The notes beneath the pieces are model-generated. The model was not told where the DNA came from and made no database searches. It worked only from the letters and a program-made list of their open reading frames with translations. Shown in pieces: positions 48,267 through 57,753 of a stretch of 64,000 nt of DNA. The DNA comes from Croceibacterium xixiisoli (lineage in GTDB: Bacteria; Pseudomonadota; Alphaproteobacteria; Sphingomonadales; Sphingomonadaceae): assembly GCF_009827305.1 (NCBI RefSeq), contig NZ_WTYJ01000001.1, positions 248,001 through 312,000 of the forward strand, given 5' to 3'. Position 1 is the first letter of the stretch. Each line of letters begins with the position of its first letter. The position numbers and the translations under genes are program-made.

Positions 48267-48614
48267 ATGGGCCTGGTATTTCTGATCGTTGTGGGGGGCG
48301 TCCTTGGATGGCTCGCCGCAATCGTCACGAGATCCGAAAGCCTGGGGGGCATCCTGCGCAACGTGCTTGCCGGCATCGCCGGCGCATGTCTGGCCGGTCT
48401 GGTTATCAACCCCCTGGTCGGGGCGGGTAGCCTGCTTGAAGGTGGTTACAGCGTCAGCGCCCTGCTGATTTCCCTGCTGGGGTCCATCCTCCTGCTCGTG
48501 CTGGTCAATCTCTGGCGCGGGGGTGTGCCCAACATGGTGCGCCCGCCGCATAGAACGAACGAGGCAGACTATCGGAAGAGGTCTGACGTTACAGCACAAG
48601 GGGAAGGTCAATGA
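48267..48614 (+). CDS. GlsB/YeaQ/YmgE-type membrane protein
   Basis: A 115-residue protein with three membrane segments. The ATG at 48267 is chosen because AGAAGGA precedes it and the chain then begins MGLVFLIVVGGVLGWLAA; longer upstream readings would not give membrane protein sequence. Conserved glycine-rich spacing (GGILRNVLAGIAGACLAGLV and LLGSILLLVLVNLW) is typical of the transglycosylase-associated/GlsB family, linked to stress response. A hydrophilic C-terminal 20 residues is longer than usual. The next lipoprotein gene overlaps its end by 4 bp. Confidence 0.8.
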   Translation: MGLVFLIVVGGVLGWLAAIVTRSESLGGILRNVLAGIAGACLAGLVINPLVGAGSLLEGGYSVSALLISLLGSILLLVLVNLWRGGVPNMVRPPHRTNEADYRKRSDVTAQGEGQ

Positions 48615-48901
48615 AGAAGCTTATCACAATCGCATCGGCATCGCTGCTCGGCCTGGGTCTGGCCGCTTGCGACAGCCCGGCAGAAAACGCCGTGGAAGAC
48701 CAGGCAGACGCAATGGAAGAAAATGCAGAGGCCCAGGCTGACGCGATGCAGGATGCCGGCCAGATCACCGAAGCGCAGGCTGATGCCATGGAAGATGAGG
48801 CCGAAGCCAATGCAGACGCCATGAAGAACAATGTCGATGCCGTCGACCCTGCCGGCCCGGCGTCGGCCACTCCGGCAACGACTCCGACGACCACGCCGTA
48901 A
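48611..48901 (+). CDS. Small heptad-repeat lipoprotein
   Basis: A 96-residue lipoprotein: MKKLITIASASLLGLGLAAC with lipidated Cys20, then a low-complexity helix in which ADAM recurs four times among EENAEAQ-type spacers, and a Pro/Thr-rich tail. The repeat gives hydrophobic-polar alternation typical of a coiled coil, reminiscent of murein lipoprotein but without a C-terminal lysine for peptidoglycan attachment. Overlaps the previous stop by 4 bp (ATGA). A terminator follows 28 bp later. Function unknown. Confidence 0.75.
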   Translation: MKKLITIASASLLGLGLAACDSPAENAVEDQADAMEENAEAQADAMQDAGQITEAQADAMEDEAEANADAMKNNVDAVDPAGPASATPATTPTTTP

Positions 48902-48929
48902 TCGGGCGGTTCCGTCAGGAACAGACAAT

Positions 48930-48966
48930 GGGCCGGGTTGCCGCAAGGCGTCCCGGCCCTTCTCTT
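48930..48966 (+). terminator. Terminator after the lipoprotein gene
   Basis: GGGCCGGG (48930-48937) pairs with CCCGGCCC (48952-48959); the following bases include CTTTT on the plus strand. It lies between the convergent lipoprotein and phhA genes. Confidence 0.7.
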
Positions 48967-48974
48967 TTGCGCGT

Positions 48975-49913
48975 TCAGGTCGGCCTTGCCCCGGATGGTC
49001 GCCCGCCGCGCAGATGATATTCCTGCGTACCGCGGTGCAGCACATCATCCACATCGATCAATGCGGCATTGGCATAGGTAAAGCCGGGCGCCAGGCTGCG
49101 ATAGAGCCGGTCGAAATCCCGTTCCACCGTCTGGTGATAAAGATCGGCGAAGCTGTCGATCACGAAATAGGTCGGCTGCAGATCGGAGATGACATAATCC
49201 GTACGCATCACACGATCGACATTGAGCATGATGCGGTTGGGTGACTGGCCATCAAGCGCAAACACCGCTTCCTGCGGGCCGGACAGGATGCCGGCGCCGT
49301 AGATGCGCAGCCCCTCTGCCTCTTGAATCAGGCCAAATTCCACCGTGTACCAATAGAGTGCGCCGAGCGCCTTGAGCCGGTTGTACCGCATGGCTTTCCA
49401 CCCGGCCCGGCCATATTCCTGCATGTAATCGGCAAACACCGGATCGGTCAGCATCGGGACATGGCCGAACACATCGTGAAACACATCGGGTTCTTCGATG
49501 TAATCGAAGCTGGCGCGGGTGCGGATGAAATTGCCGGCCGGGAAGCGGCGGTTGGCCAGATGCCAGAAGAACACATGATCGGGGATCAGCATGGGCACTG
49601 GCACCACGCTCCACCCGGTCAGCGCGCCGAGTTCGGCGGAGAGGCGGGCAAATTCCGGCACGCCGCCGCGATCCAGCCGCAGCTTCTCCAGCCCGGTCAT
49701 GAAGGCGGAACAGGCCCGGCCGGGCAGGATATCCGTCTGCCGGGCGTAAAGAGCATCCCAGATGGCGTGATCGTCGGGCGAATATTGCCGCTGGGCAGCC
49801 TCCACCCAATCTTCCGCCAGATGGGCGGGGCGGCGGAGCGGCGCGGTGAAGACCCCCTCCGAAACCTGGGGCAGGATGCCGAAATTCTCGGTCAGGGCGA
49901 TGGGCGTGGCCAT
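48975..49913 (-). CDS. phhA: Phenylalanine 4-monooxygenase
   Basis: Hydroxylates phenylalanine to tyrosine using iron, oxygen and tetrahydropterin. The 312-residue protein starts at ATG 49913 (MATPIALTENFG). Iron ligands are His146 and His151 in VFHDVFGHVPML and Glu192 in YTVEFGL, as in all aromatic amino-acid hydroxylases. Length is close to bacterial PhhA (about 260-300) without the regulatory N-terminus of the animal enzyme. Alone between two lipoprotein genes; a pterin-4a-carbinolamine dehydratase is not adjacent. Confidence 0.94.
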   Translation of the reverse strand: MATPIALTENFGILPQVSEGVFTAPLRRPAHLAEDWVEAAQRQYSPDDHAIWDALYARQTDILPGRACSAFMTGLEKLRLDRGGVPEFARLSAELGALTGWSVVPVPMLIPDHVFFWHLANRRFPAGNFIRTRASFDYIEEPDVFHDVFGHVPMLTDPVFADYMQEYGRAGWKAMRYNRLKALGALYWYTVEFGLIQEAEGLRIYGAGILSGPQEAVFALDGQSPNRIMLNVDRVMRTDYVISDLQPTYFVIDSFADLYHQTVERDFDRLYRSLAPGFTYANAALIDVDDVLHRGTQEYHLRGGRPSGARPT

Positions 49914-49974
49914 GGTTTCAGGCGAAACAATACCACGGCGCCTGCCCCGGATCAAACCGGGCGCTCTGCCGGCG

Positions 49975-50289
49975 TCAGTTCGGACTGGGTGCGGGCGCGA
50001 GTGGCTCGGTCGCTGCCGTGTCGCCGGGCGCCGGCGCCGTTCCATCGGCGGCGGGTGCTTCCAGCGTCTCTTCGGGCAGGCGCTGCGAATCGAGCATGGC
50101 GGCGGCTTCATCCAGCGCGCGGGCTTCGCCTACGGTCACTCCGCCCGGGCCTGGATCGGCATCATTGCTGCAGCCTGCCAGCAACAGGGGCAGCATGGCG
50201 ACCGCCAGCAGCTTTGCGGCCAGCTGGGGTGTGGCGGGTTGGCGCGATGCACAACCCGCCACGGAAAAATGGCGAAACGCCTGGATCAA
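49975..50289 (-). CDS. Small lipoprotein, hypothetical (downstream of 50286 gene)
   Basis: A 104-residue protein with a signal peptide and lipobox LAGC (Cys40). The long lead before the signal (MIQAFRHFSVAGCASRQ) suggests a later start, but the only internal ATG (50196) leaves too short and uncharged a signal, so the first ATG is kept. The mature part (GGVTVGEARALDEAAAMLDSQRLP) shows a helix, then a Pro/Ala tail. The start overlaps the upstream lipoprotein by 4 bp, so the pair is coupled. Function unknown. Confidence 0.6.
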   Translation of the reverse strand: MIQAFRHFSVAGCASRQPATPQLAAKLLAVAMLPLLLAGCSNDADPGPGGVTVGEARALDEAAAMLDSQRLPEETLEAPAADGTAPAPGDTAATEPLAPAPSPN

Positions 50290-50615
50290 CGGGCAGCTTC
50301 GGCAGCGCGCGTGGCCGATTCTGCGGCTGCGGCGGCCGCTTCGGCGTCGGCAGCGGCTGCAACGGCAGCGTCAGCGGCCACTTCGGTCGAATCCTCAGAC
50401 GTCGTGTCTTCGGTCGGGGCAGCCGATGCGGCGGTCGCGGCATTGGCGACGGCGTCTGCGTCCGAGACCGGTGCGGGCGTGCCGGCCATGGCTTCGTCTG
50501 CGGGCATTTCGACATTGTCGGCCATTGCTTCCGACGAAGCATCGGTGGTGTCGCCGCAGGCTGCCAGGGTCAGGGCGGCCGATGCGGCCAGGGCGGTGAA
50601 GGCGAGCTTCTTCAT
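50286..50615 (-). CDS. Alanine-rich coiled-coil-like lipoprotein
   Basis: A 109-residue lipoprotein: MKKLAFTALAASAALTLAAC with Cys20. The mature part is dominated by alanine, with acidic residues in a regular array (AADAAVAAAADAEAAAAAA near residues 79-97), suggesting a long helix. The signal and alanine helix recall the heptad-repeat lipoprotein at 48611 on the other side of phhA, but they are not clearly homologous. It is coupled with the 49975 gene by a 4-bp overlap. Confidence 0.7.
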   Translation of the reverse strand: MKKLAFTALAASAALTLAACGDTTDASSEAMADNVEMPADEAMAGTPAPVSDADAVANAATAASAAPTEDTTSEDSTEVAADAAVAAAADAEAAAAAAESATRAAEAAR

Positions 50616-50782
50616 GGTGGGCGAATTCCTCTAGAGGCGCTGCTGCGCCGGTTGAATGCAGCGTCGGCCCGGGGCCGCATCTGCTGCGCGCGGGAGGTTA
50701 GCCGACCCTGCCGCGCAGGGGAATTGCAAAACCGTGCTGTCTTCGGTTCACCCGGCGGCCGTGATCTGCCACAGACCGGTCG

Positions 50783-52564
<1,782 letters not shown>

Positions 52565-52944
52565 GCGGCCCCCATGAATGGGGCGGCCACCACAACCGGT
52601 GCAGCCGACGGGAAGGGGGTGCAGACCCGCCGGCTGCGCCCGCCACAGGGGCGGGCAGGCATCATGCGCCGAAACGCACATGCCCATCTTGCCTGGGCCA
52701 TCGGCCCGGATCGTTGTTTCAAAACCCGCTCTGAAAAATCGTTCATCGGAGCTGCCGTGCCGCGCCTGGGGCAGAGGGACTGGGGGGTACTGGACCCGGC
52801 GCAGCATCGGCATCTCCGATACGGTCCGGCTCTGCAGTGTGGGCCTGAGGGGGGAGGCTGACACCGCGATGCGAGCCCGGCCCGCACCCGCAAGATGGGT
52901 GCCCGCACCCCCATTACAAGGCCCGTTGCGCGGAATCATTTTTC
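52565..52944. other. Intergenic stretch between recQ and the SPFH gene (423 bp in all)
   Basis: This is the longest gene-free stretch. GC-rich frames on both strands (for example 52574-52861) look like composition artefacts without a start context or family resemblance. An imperfect CCCC/GGGG hairpin lies just after the recQ stop. Only the last 60 bp, which turn strongly AT-rich, show convincing regulatory sequence (next entry). Confidence 0.4.
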
Positions 52945-52972
52945 GATATAATAATGATATCATATTTATATC
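52924..52972 (+). promoter_or_regulatory. Promoter with an embedded 28-bp near-perfect palindrome (operator)
   Basis: A TATAAT at 52947-52952 with TTGCGC at 52926-52931 (15-bp spacing) makes a reasonable promoter. The 28 bp from 52945 to 52972 are almost an exact palindrome centred at 52958/52959: core ATGATATCAT, flanked by GATATAA on the left and TTATATC on the right, with only one position pair mismatched. It overlaps the -10, so a dimeric DNA-binding protein there would block initiation. The last gene of the operon encodes an Arc-type protein, a natural candidate for the repressor. The ribosome site AGGAGGAG follows directly. Confidence 0.65.
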
Positions 52973-52987
52973 AGGAGGAGGATCGCG

Positions 52988-53887
52988 ATGTCTGACGGCA
53001 GAACCGCCATGACCCCCAGCCAGGAACGGCCGGCACACAGCTTCAATGGTTATCTGGCGCTGCTGCTGGGGCTGGCCATGGTGGTGTTCGTGGTGTGGCG
53101 CATCATCAGCTTCAATCTTTACGGGCCCAGCGCGATAGGTGGGGTGATGGTGGTGCTGGCTGCAGTGGTGGCTCTGCTGATCATGCCGGGGTTCTTCATG
53201 ATCCAGCCCAACACATCGGCCGTGATCACGCTGTTTGGTGCCTATCGCGGAACAGACCGGACGGCCGGGCTGCGCTGGGTGTGGCCGTGGATGATCCGGC
53301 GCAAGGTTTCTGTCCGGGCGCACAATCTCCATTCGGAAAAGGTGAAGATCAACGATCTGCGCGGCAATCCGATTGAAATGGCATGCAATGTCGTCTGGCG
53401 CGTGCGCGACACGGCGCAGGCGGTGTTCGATGTGGATGATTACAAGGAATTCGTGAACATCCAGATCGATGCCGGCCTGCGCACGGTCGGTTCGCGTCAC
53501 CCCTATGACGATATCGAGGAAGGGGAGGTGACGCTGCGTTCCAATGGTGAACAGATCAATCATGAACTGCGCGTCGAACTCAACGATCGGCTGGCCGCGG
53601 CCGGCATCCATGTGGACGAAGCGGGGCTGACCCATCTGGCCTATGCCCCGGAAATCGCCGGCGCGATGCTGCGCCGGCAGCAGGCAGAGGCGGTGATCGC
53701 CGCCCGGGCCAAGCTGGTGATGGGGGCGGTCAGCATGGTCGACATGGCGCTGGCCAAGCTGTCGCAGGATCAGATCGTCGAACTGGACGATGAACGCCGC
53801 GCGGCCATGGTCAGCAATCTGATGGTGGTGTTATGCGGAGAGCGGGAGGTGAACCCCGTGGTCAATGCCGGCACGCTATACCAGTGA
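52988..53887 (+). CDS. SPFH/band 7 domain membrane protein
   Basis: A 299-residue stomatin/prohibitin-like protein. The ATG follows AGGAGGAGGATCGCG. Two N-terminal membrane segments (YLALLLGLAMVVFVVWRIISF and VMVVLAAVVALLIMPGFFMI, about 19-39 and 54-73) are followed by the SPFH beta-rich core starting QPNTSAVITLFGAYRGTDR, and a helical stretch with MLRRQQAEAVIAARAKLVM. Such proteins form membrane-scaffolding rings; function here unknown. A small Arc-type gene follows after 32 bp, forming a probable two-gene operon under the palindromic promoter. Confidence 0.9.
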   Translation: MSDGRTAMTPSQERPAHSFNGYLALLLGLAMVVFVVWRIISFNLYGPSAIGGVMVVLAAVVALLIMPGFFMIQPNTSAVITLFGAYRGTDRTAGLRWVWPWMIRRKVSVRAHNLHSEKVKINDLRGNPIEMACNVVWRVRDTAQAVFDVDDYKEFVNIQIDAGLRTVGSRHPYDDIEEGEVTLRSNGEQINHELRVELNDRLAAAGIHVDEAGLTHLAYAPEIAGAMLRRQQAEAVIAARAKLVMGAVSMVDMALAKLSQDQIVELDDERRAAMVSNLMVVLCGEREVNPVVNAGTLYQ

Positions 53888-53919
53888 ACTGCGCAGCCGA
53901 TAGCGATTGCGCCTGACCC

Positions 53920-54132
53920 ATGCCGCAATCCGACAAGAAGGCTTTTGCCCTGCGGCTCGACCCCGCGCTGCACGCGGCGATCGAGCGGCTGGCGGCGCAG
54001 GATCTGCGATCGGTCAATGCAGAGATCGAAGTGCTGCTGCGCGAAGCCCTGGCCCGGCGGGGGATAACGCTGGCGGCCGCCCGCGGTGCCCGGCGTGGCC
54101 GGCCGCCGGGCGGAGGCGGGGAACAGGCTTAG
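53920..54132 (+). CDS. Arc-type ribbon-helix-helix DNA-binding protein
   Basis: A 70-residue protein. KKAFALRLDPALHAAIERLAAQDLRSVNAEIEVLLREAL is an RHH fold: a strand followed by two helices, with SVNAEIEVLL typical of the Arc/MetJ superfamily (residues about 7-45). The C-terminal 25 residues are Arg/Gly-rich (ARGARRGRPPGG) and could also contact DNA. It is likely a repressor of its own operon, using the palindrome at 52945, by analogy with other Arc-like autoregulators; that is inference. Overlaps nothing; 35 bp before the beta-helix gene. Confidence 0.82.
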   Translation: MPQSDKKAFALRLDPALHAAIERLAAQDLRSVNAEIEVLLREALARRGITLAAARGARRGRPPGGGGEQA

Positions 54133-54167
54133 CGGCTCGTTAACCCCGGCCGCCTATAGCGGGCCTC

Positions 54168-55151
54168 ATGCATGATTCTGCCTCGCATCTGCCGGCCCGC
54201 CGTTTCACGCTCCTGTCCGGGGCGATTGCCGCCCTGGCGGTGGCGGTTATTCCGGCAGGCGGCGTGCTGGCGCAGGATCGGGCACGCCCCTTCACCGTGA
54301 TCGAGACCGGGCGCAGCTTCGACCGGTTGCAGCAGGCGGTGGATGCCATCGGAAACGGCCAGGGCACGATCGCGATCGCACCGGGCCGTTACAACCAGTG
54401 TGCGGTGCAGGAAGCAGGGGAAATCGCCTATCTCGCGACCGAGCCGGGCGCGGCGGTGTTCGACAGCACGATCTGCGAAGGCAAGGCGGCGCTGGTGCTG
54501 CGCGGGCGCAATGCCGATGTGGCCGGGCTGGTGTTCCAGAACATGCATGTGCCCGAATACAATGGCGCCGGCATCCGGCTGGAACGCGGCAATCTGACCG
54601 TGGCGCAGAGCTGGTTTCGTGACAGCCAGCAGGGCATCCTGACCGCCGCCGACAGCAATGGCCAGATCGTGGTCGATCGGTCCACCTTCACCCGGCTGGG
54701 CACCTGCGAGGGATCGGGCGGCTGTGCCCATTCGATCTACACCGGCGATTACGGCCATCTGCGCGTGACCCGCAGCCGGTTTGAAGAGGGGCAGGGCGGC
54801 CATTATGTGAAGAGCCGTGCGGCCCGGGTGGATATCGCCAGTTCCAGTTTCGACGATGCGCGCGGGGCGCAGACCAATTACATGATCGACTTGCCCGGCG
54901 GCGCCGTGGGTCAGATCAGCAACAACCGTTTCGTCCAGGGGCAGAGCAAGGAAAACTTCTCCGCCTTCATCGCCGTCGCGGCGGAAGGGCGCGCCCACCC
55001 CAGCACCGGGTTGGCGATCGTGTCGAACGATGCGCGGCTGGCCCCCGGGGTGAACCGCGAAACGGCCTTCGTGGCCGATTGGTCGGGCGATCAGCTGGCG
55101 TTGGGCAGCAATGATCTGGGCCCGGGCCTGCGCACATTCGAGCGCCGCTGA
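54168..55151 (+). CDS. Right-handed parallel beta-helix repeat protein (secreted)
   Basis: A 327-residue protein. The N-terminus ARRFTLLSGAIAALAVAVIPAGGVLAQ is a signal peptide with an RRF pair, so export by Tat is possible. The mature chain is a series of short strands and turns (GLVFQNMHVPEYNGAGIRLERG, GNLTVAQSWFRDSQQGILTA, RVTRSRFEEGQGGHYVKS) that form the beta-helix seen in pectate lyase-like proteins. No catalytic residues could be assigned with confidence, so polysaccharide binding or cleavage is only possible. Not in an evident operon with the SPFH pair. Confidence 0.8.
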   Translation: MHDSASHLPARRFTLLSGAIAALAVAVIPAGGVLAQDRARPFTVIETGRSFDRLQQAVDAIGNGQGTIAIAPGRYNQCAVQEAGEIAYLATEPGAAVFDSTICEGKAALVLRGRNADVAGLVFQNMHVPEYNGAGIRLERGNLTVAQSWFRDSQQGILTAADSNGQIVVDRSTFTRLGTCEGSGGCAHSIYTGDYGHLRVTRSRFEEGQGGHYVKSRAARVDIASSSFDDARGAQTNYMIDLPGGAVGQISNNRFVQGQSKENFSAFIAVAAEGRAHPSTGLAIVSNDARLAPGVNRETAFVADWSGDQLALGSNDLGPGLRTFERR

Positions 55152-55248
55152 TCGGGTGCAAGCGGCCGGAGGTCGGCCCGCTTAAACAAGCCGAACAATT
55201 TCCTGCAGAGTGACAGGCAGCCGGCAAAACGGACTGAGTGCCTCCGTT

Positions 55249-55294
55249 ATTAACCTCAAAGTTAATTGATAATATTTGTAAAATTTCAAATATT
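55249..55294. promoter_or_regulatory. AT-rich double inverted repeat upstream of the Tad-like operon
   Basis: ATTAAC (55249-55254) and GTTAAT (55261-55266) form one inverted repeat; AATATTTG (55271-55278) and CAAATATT (55287-55294) form a second perfect 8-bp one. They lie 80-125 bp before the TadG-like start, in a segment much more AT-rich than the neighbourhood, so regulator sites are likely. The TTAA...TTAA spacing is 8 bp, one more than the CtrA box, so CtrA is not asserted. Confidence 0.5.
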
Positions 55295-55372
55295 GCAGCG
55301 CGTGGTACTGGCTGGTTACAGCTTGTTAAGTACCCCTTCCTACATGGTTAGCCGTTCAATGGGGGTTATCCG

Positions 55373-57172
55373 ATGGGGTTGCGGCAGGCTTTTTCTCGAT
55401 TGGTTCAGGACAGGTCGGGTGCCACGCTGCCGATGATGGCGGTCGGGCTGATCCCGGCGCTCGCGGCAATTGGTTCTGCGGTCGATGTCGGGCGGATCTA
55501 TATGGTCCGCGCTCAGATGCAGGCCGGGGTGGATGCCGGCGCCATGGCCGGGGCGCGCTCCTTCGGCCTGACCGACCAGCGCGTGGAGCAGGTCGACAAT
55601 TACTTTTACGCCAATGTCCCCACCGGATATCTCGGCAGCGCCGAAATGGATCCGGCATCGGATTTCCAGACGGTCCAAGGCGTCAACCGGGTGAAGGTGG
55701 ACGCGGTCACCGATCTGCCGATGGCCTTCATGAAAATCTTCGGCTTCGGCACGGTGCAGATCGCCGTCACGGCCACCGCCGAGATGCAGCCCAAGCCGCT
55801 CGAAGTGATGGTGGTGCTGGATAACACCGGTTCGATGGAGGAAAAGGTTCCCGAGGGCACGACGCGTATTTACGCGCTTCAGCAGGCCATGCTCGATTTC
55901 AACAACATCCTGCATCAGGGTCAGGACAGCCGGGCTGACCTGGCCATGGGCTATGTCACCTATACGGTTACGACCAATGTGGGCGCGGTTCTGAACAAAT
56001 ACAAAATCCCGGTCGCTCAGCGTGACGGTTTTACCAATGTTGCAGCCTATGGCGGCGATCCGGCCCTTGGGTGGATGGGGTGCGTGGAAAACGATCCGAC
56101 CGTGAGGGATTTGGGCACCGATCCGACCACCATCACGCCGGGCGCCTTCGATGTGGACAAGGTTTTGCCGGGGGAGGATGGCCGACCTGGCGTCAGACCC
56201 TATCATTTCCCGCCTTCGGCGCAGACAAAAACGGGAATGGGTGGCTGGTTCATTACGCCGCAATTGCCGGCGAACTATCAGCCCATTCATACCAGATCCG
56301 AAAAAGGCAACGGTCGCCGCAACAATCTTTACCGTTTGCAGCCGCTCAACGCGACAGGCACATTGGGGCAAACATTGGCGAATACGGCTGCCTATCGCCA
56401 GCATTTCTATGATTATTATATCGGGCTGAACTACCAGAATTCCAGTCAGACTGACGATGTCATTGTTCGTGAATCGGATGGCGGCTATTACAAGCCGGGC
56501 GATGCCGCCGCCTGGAAGGTTGATTATTCACGCATTCCCTACATGACCTCCACGACTTACTGGGACACACCCAACGGCAACTACGGATATCCCGCGCAGG
56601 GGCGCAATCTGGGAATGCCCACTCCGAACTGGCAATGCCCCAGCGAGGCGATGGACATTCAGTATGGGCGCTTGAAGAAGGATTATGATGATTACATCAA
56701 CGTGGACAATCATGCGTTGATGCCCGCGTCGGGCACACTGCATCATATCGGTATGTTGTGGGGATATCGGTTGCTGACCCGCGACGACATATTCACCCGA
56801 ACCAATCCCGTCCCGTCGGAAGAACCGATCAAGGCGCTCGTCTTCATGACCGATGGCGAAACCCAGGCTGCTGGCGAAAGCGCGTGGTACGGCGCTTATG
56901 GCGCCTTGCGTGACAGGCGGATCAGCACGTCCGACACCGCCGGTGCCTTCAAGAATCAGGTCATGCGCCGCTTCGCGCGGGTGTGCGAGAATGCCAAGCG
57001 GGACAATATCCGAGTTTACATCGTTTCACTGATGAAGGGGAGCGATGACGCCAATCCGGTCTTTCGTGCCTGTGCCGGCTCCAACTATCTGCAGACCAGT
57101 AACCAGACGCAGATCCAGAACGCTTTCCGCCAGATCGCGGTCGATCTGGTCGATCTCCACCTGACACAGTGA
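55373..57172 (+). CDS. TadG-like protein with von Willebrand factor A domain
   Basis: A 599-residue protein. An N-terminal TadE/TadG-type segment (GATLPMMAVGLIPALAAIGSAVDVGRIY, one membrane helix near residues 17-42) is followed by a vWA domain with the metal-ion site DNTGSM (Asp150, Thr152, Ser154) and later VFMTDGETQ. The insert between (residues about 200-440) is long and tyrosine/asparagine-rich. TadG proteins are minor components of Tad/Flp pilus or related secretion. Two TadE-like genes follow, with spacings of 8 bp and a 4-bp overlap, making a three-gene operon. No tadA-tadC genes are in the window. Confidence 0.82.
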   Translation: MGLRQAFSRLVQDRSGATLPMMAVGLIPALAAIGSAVDVGRIYMVRAQMQAGVDAGAMAGARSFGLTDQRVEQVDNYFYANVPTGYLGSAEMDPASDFQTVQGVNRVKVDAVTDLPMAFMKIFGFGTVQIAVTATAEMQPKPLEVMVVLDNTGSMEEKVPEGTTRIYALQQAMLDFNNILHQGQDSRADLAMGYVTYTVTTNVGAVLNKYKIPVAQRDGFTNVAAYGGDPALGWMGCVENDPTVRDLGTDPTTITPGAFDVDKVLPGEDGRPGVRPYHFPPSAQTKTGMGGWFITPQLPANYQPIHTRSEKGNGRRNNLYRLQPLNATGTLGQTLANTAAYRQHFYDYYIGLNYQNSSQTDDVIVRESDGGYYKPGDAAAWKVDYSRIPYMTSTTYWDTPNGNYGYPAQGRNLGMPTPNWQCPSEAMDIQYGRLKKDYDDYINVDNHALMPASGTLHHIGMLWGYRLLTRDDIFTRTNPVPSEEPIKALVFMTDGETQAAGESAWYGAYGALRDRRISTSDTAGAFKNQVMRRFARVCENAKRDNIRVYIVSLMKGSDDANPVFRACAGSNYLQTSNQTQIQNAFRQIAVDLVDLHLTQ

Positions 57173-57180
57173 GGGGCGCC

Positions 57181-57753
57181 ATGTTTCGCAGATTGCGCAG
57201 GGATACGCGCGGCGTATCGGCGGTGGAATTCGCCATGCTGGCGCCGGTCATGATCATGCTGATCACCGGCACGATCGAGGCCGGGCATTACATGATGGTC
57301 AAGACGGCGCTGGAAGGGGCGGTGAATACTGCCGCGCGCGACAGTGTTGCACGGATGACGCTGGATGAGGACGCCCGCGACACGCGCATGCGGGCGCGCA
57401 TCACCGATCTGATGTCCCCCTATCAGACGGCGCAGGGGCATTCGATGTCGATTGCCACCACGGTCTACAAGACCGTGGGAGACTCCTATCCGGAGGCGTT
57501 TGAGGATCTGAACGAAAACGGCGTCTATGACGAAGGCGAACCGTTTCATGACCGCAACGGCAATGGCGTGCGTGATGACAGTGTACCGGTGGCAGGGAGG
57601 CTGGGCGATGTCGGGGATGTCGTGCGCTTCACCGTGGTCTATCCGATTGAACCCTATTTTGCGCTGATGCGTCCGATCTTCGGCGAGCGCATGGACATGC
57701 GCACCAGCATCGTCACCCGCAACGAACCGGAAAAAGGGGTGGCGACACCATGA
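57181..57753 (+). CDS. TadE-like pseudopilin with calcium-loop sequences
   Basis: A 190-residue protein. ATG 57181 follows GAGGGGCGCC. The N-terminus RDTRGVSAVEFAMLAPVMIM and one membrane helix are the TadE family signature. Uniquely, residues 109-120 read DLNENGVYDEGE, matching every ligand position of an EF-hand loop (Asp1, Asn3, Asn5, Asp9, Glu12), and a second partial loop DRNGNGVRDD follows at 124-133. So calcium may stabilise it. The next gene overlaps its stop by 4 bp (ATGATG). Confidence 0.82.
   Translation: MFRRLRRDTRGVSAVEFAMLAPVMIMLITGTIEAGHYMMVKTALEGAVNTAARDSVARMTLDEDARDTRMRARITDLMSPYQTAQGHSMSIATTVYKTVGDSYPEAFEDLNENGVYDEGEPFHDRNGNGVRDDSVPVAGRLGDVGDVVRFTVVYPIEPYFALMRPIFGERMDMRTSIVTRNEPEKGVATP

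Noticed and set aside
52574-52861. Possible small gene between recQ and the SPFH gene
   Set aside because: The composition-driven frame lacks a ribosome site and any recognisable fold. A minus-strand frame over the same place is equally unconvincing.
55249-55266. CtrA box in front of the Tad-like operon
   Set aside because: The two TTAA half-sites are separated by 8 bases, not the 7 of the consensus, and the arrangement is an inverted rather than a direct repeat. Kept only as an unspecified regulatory repeat.
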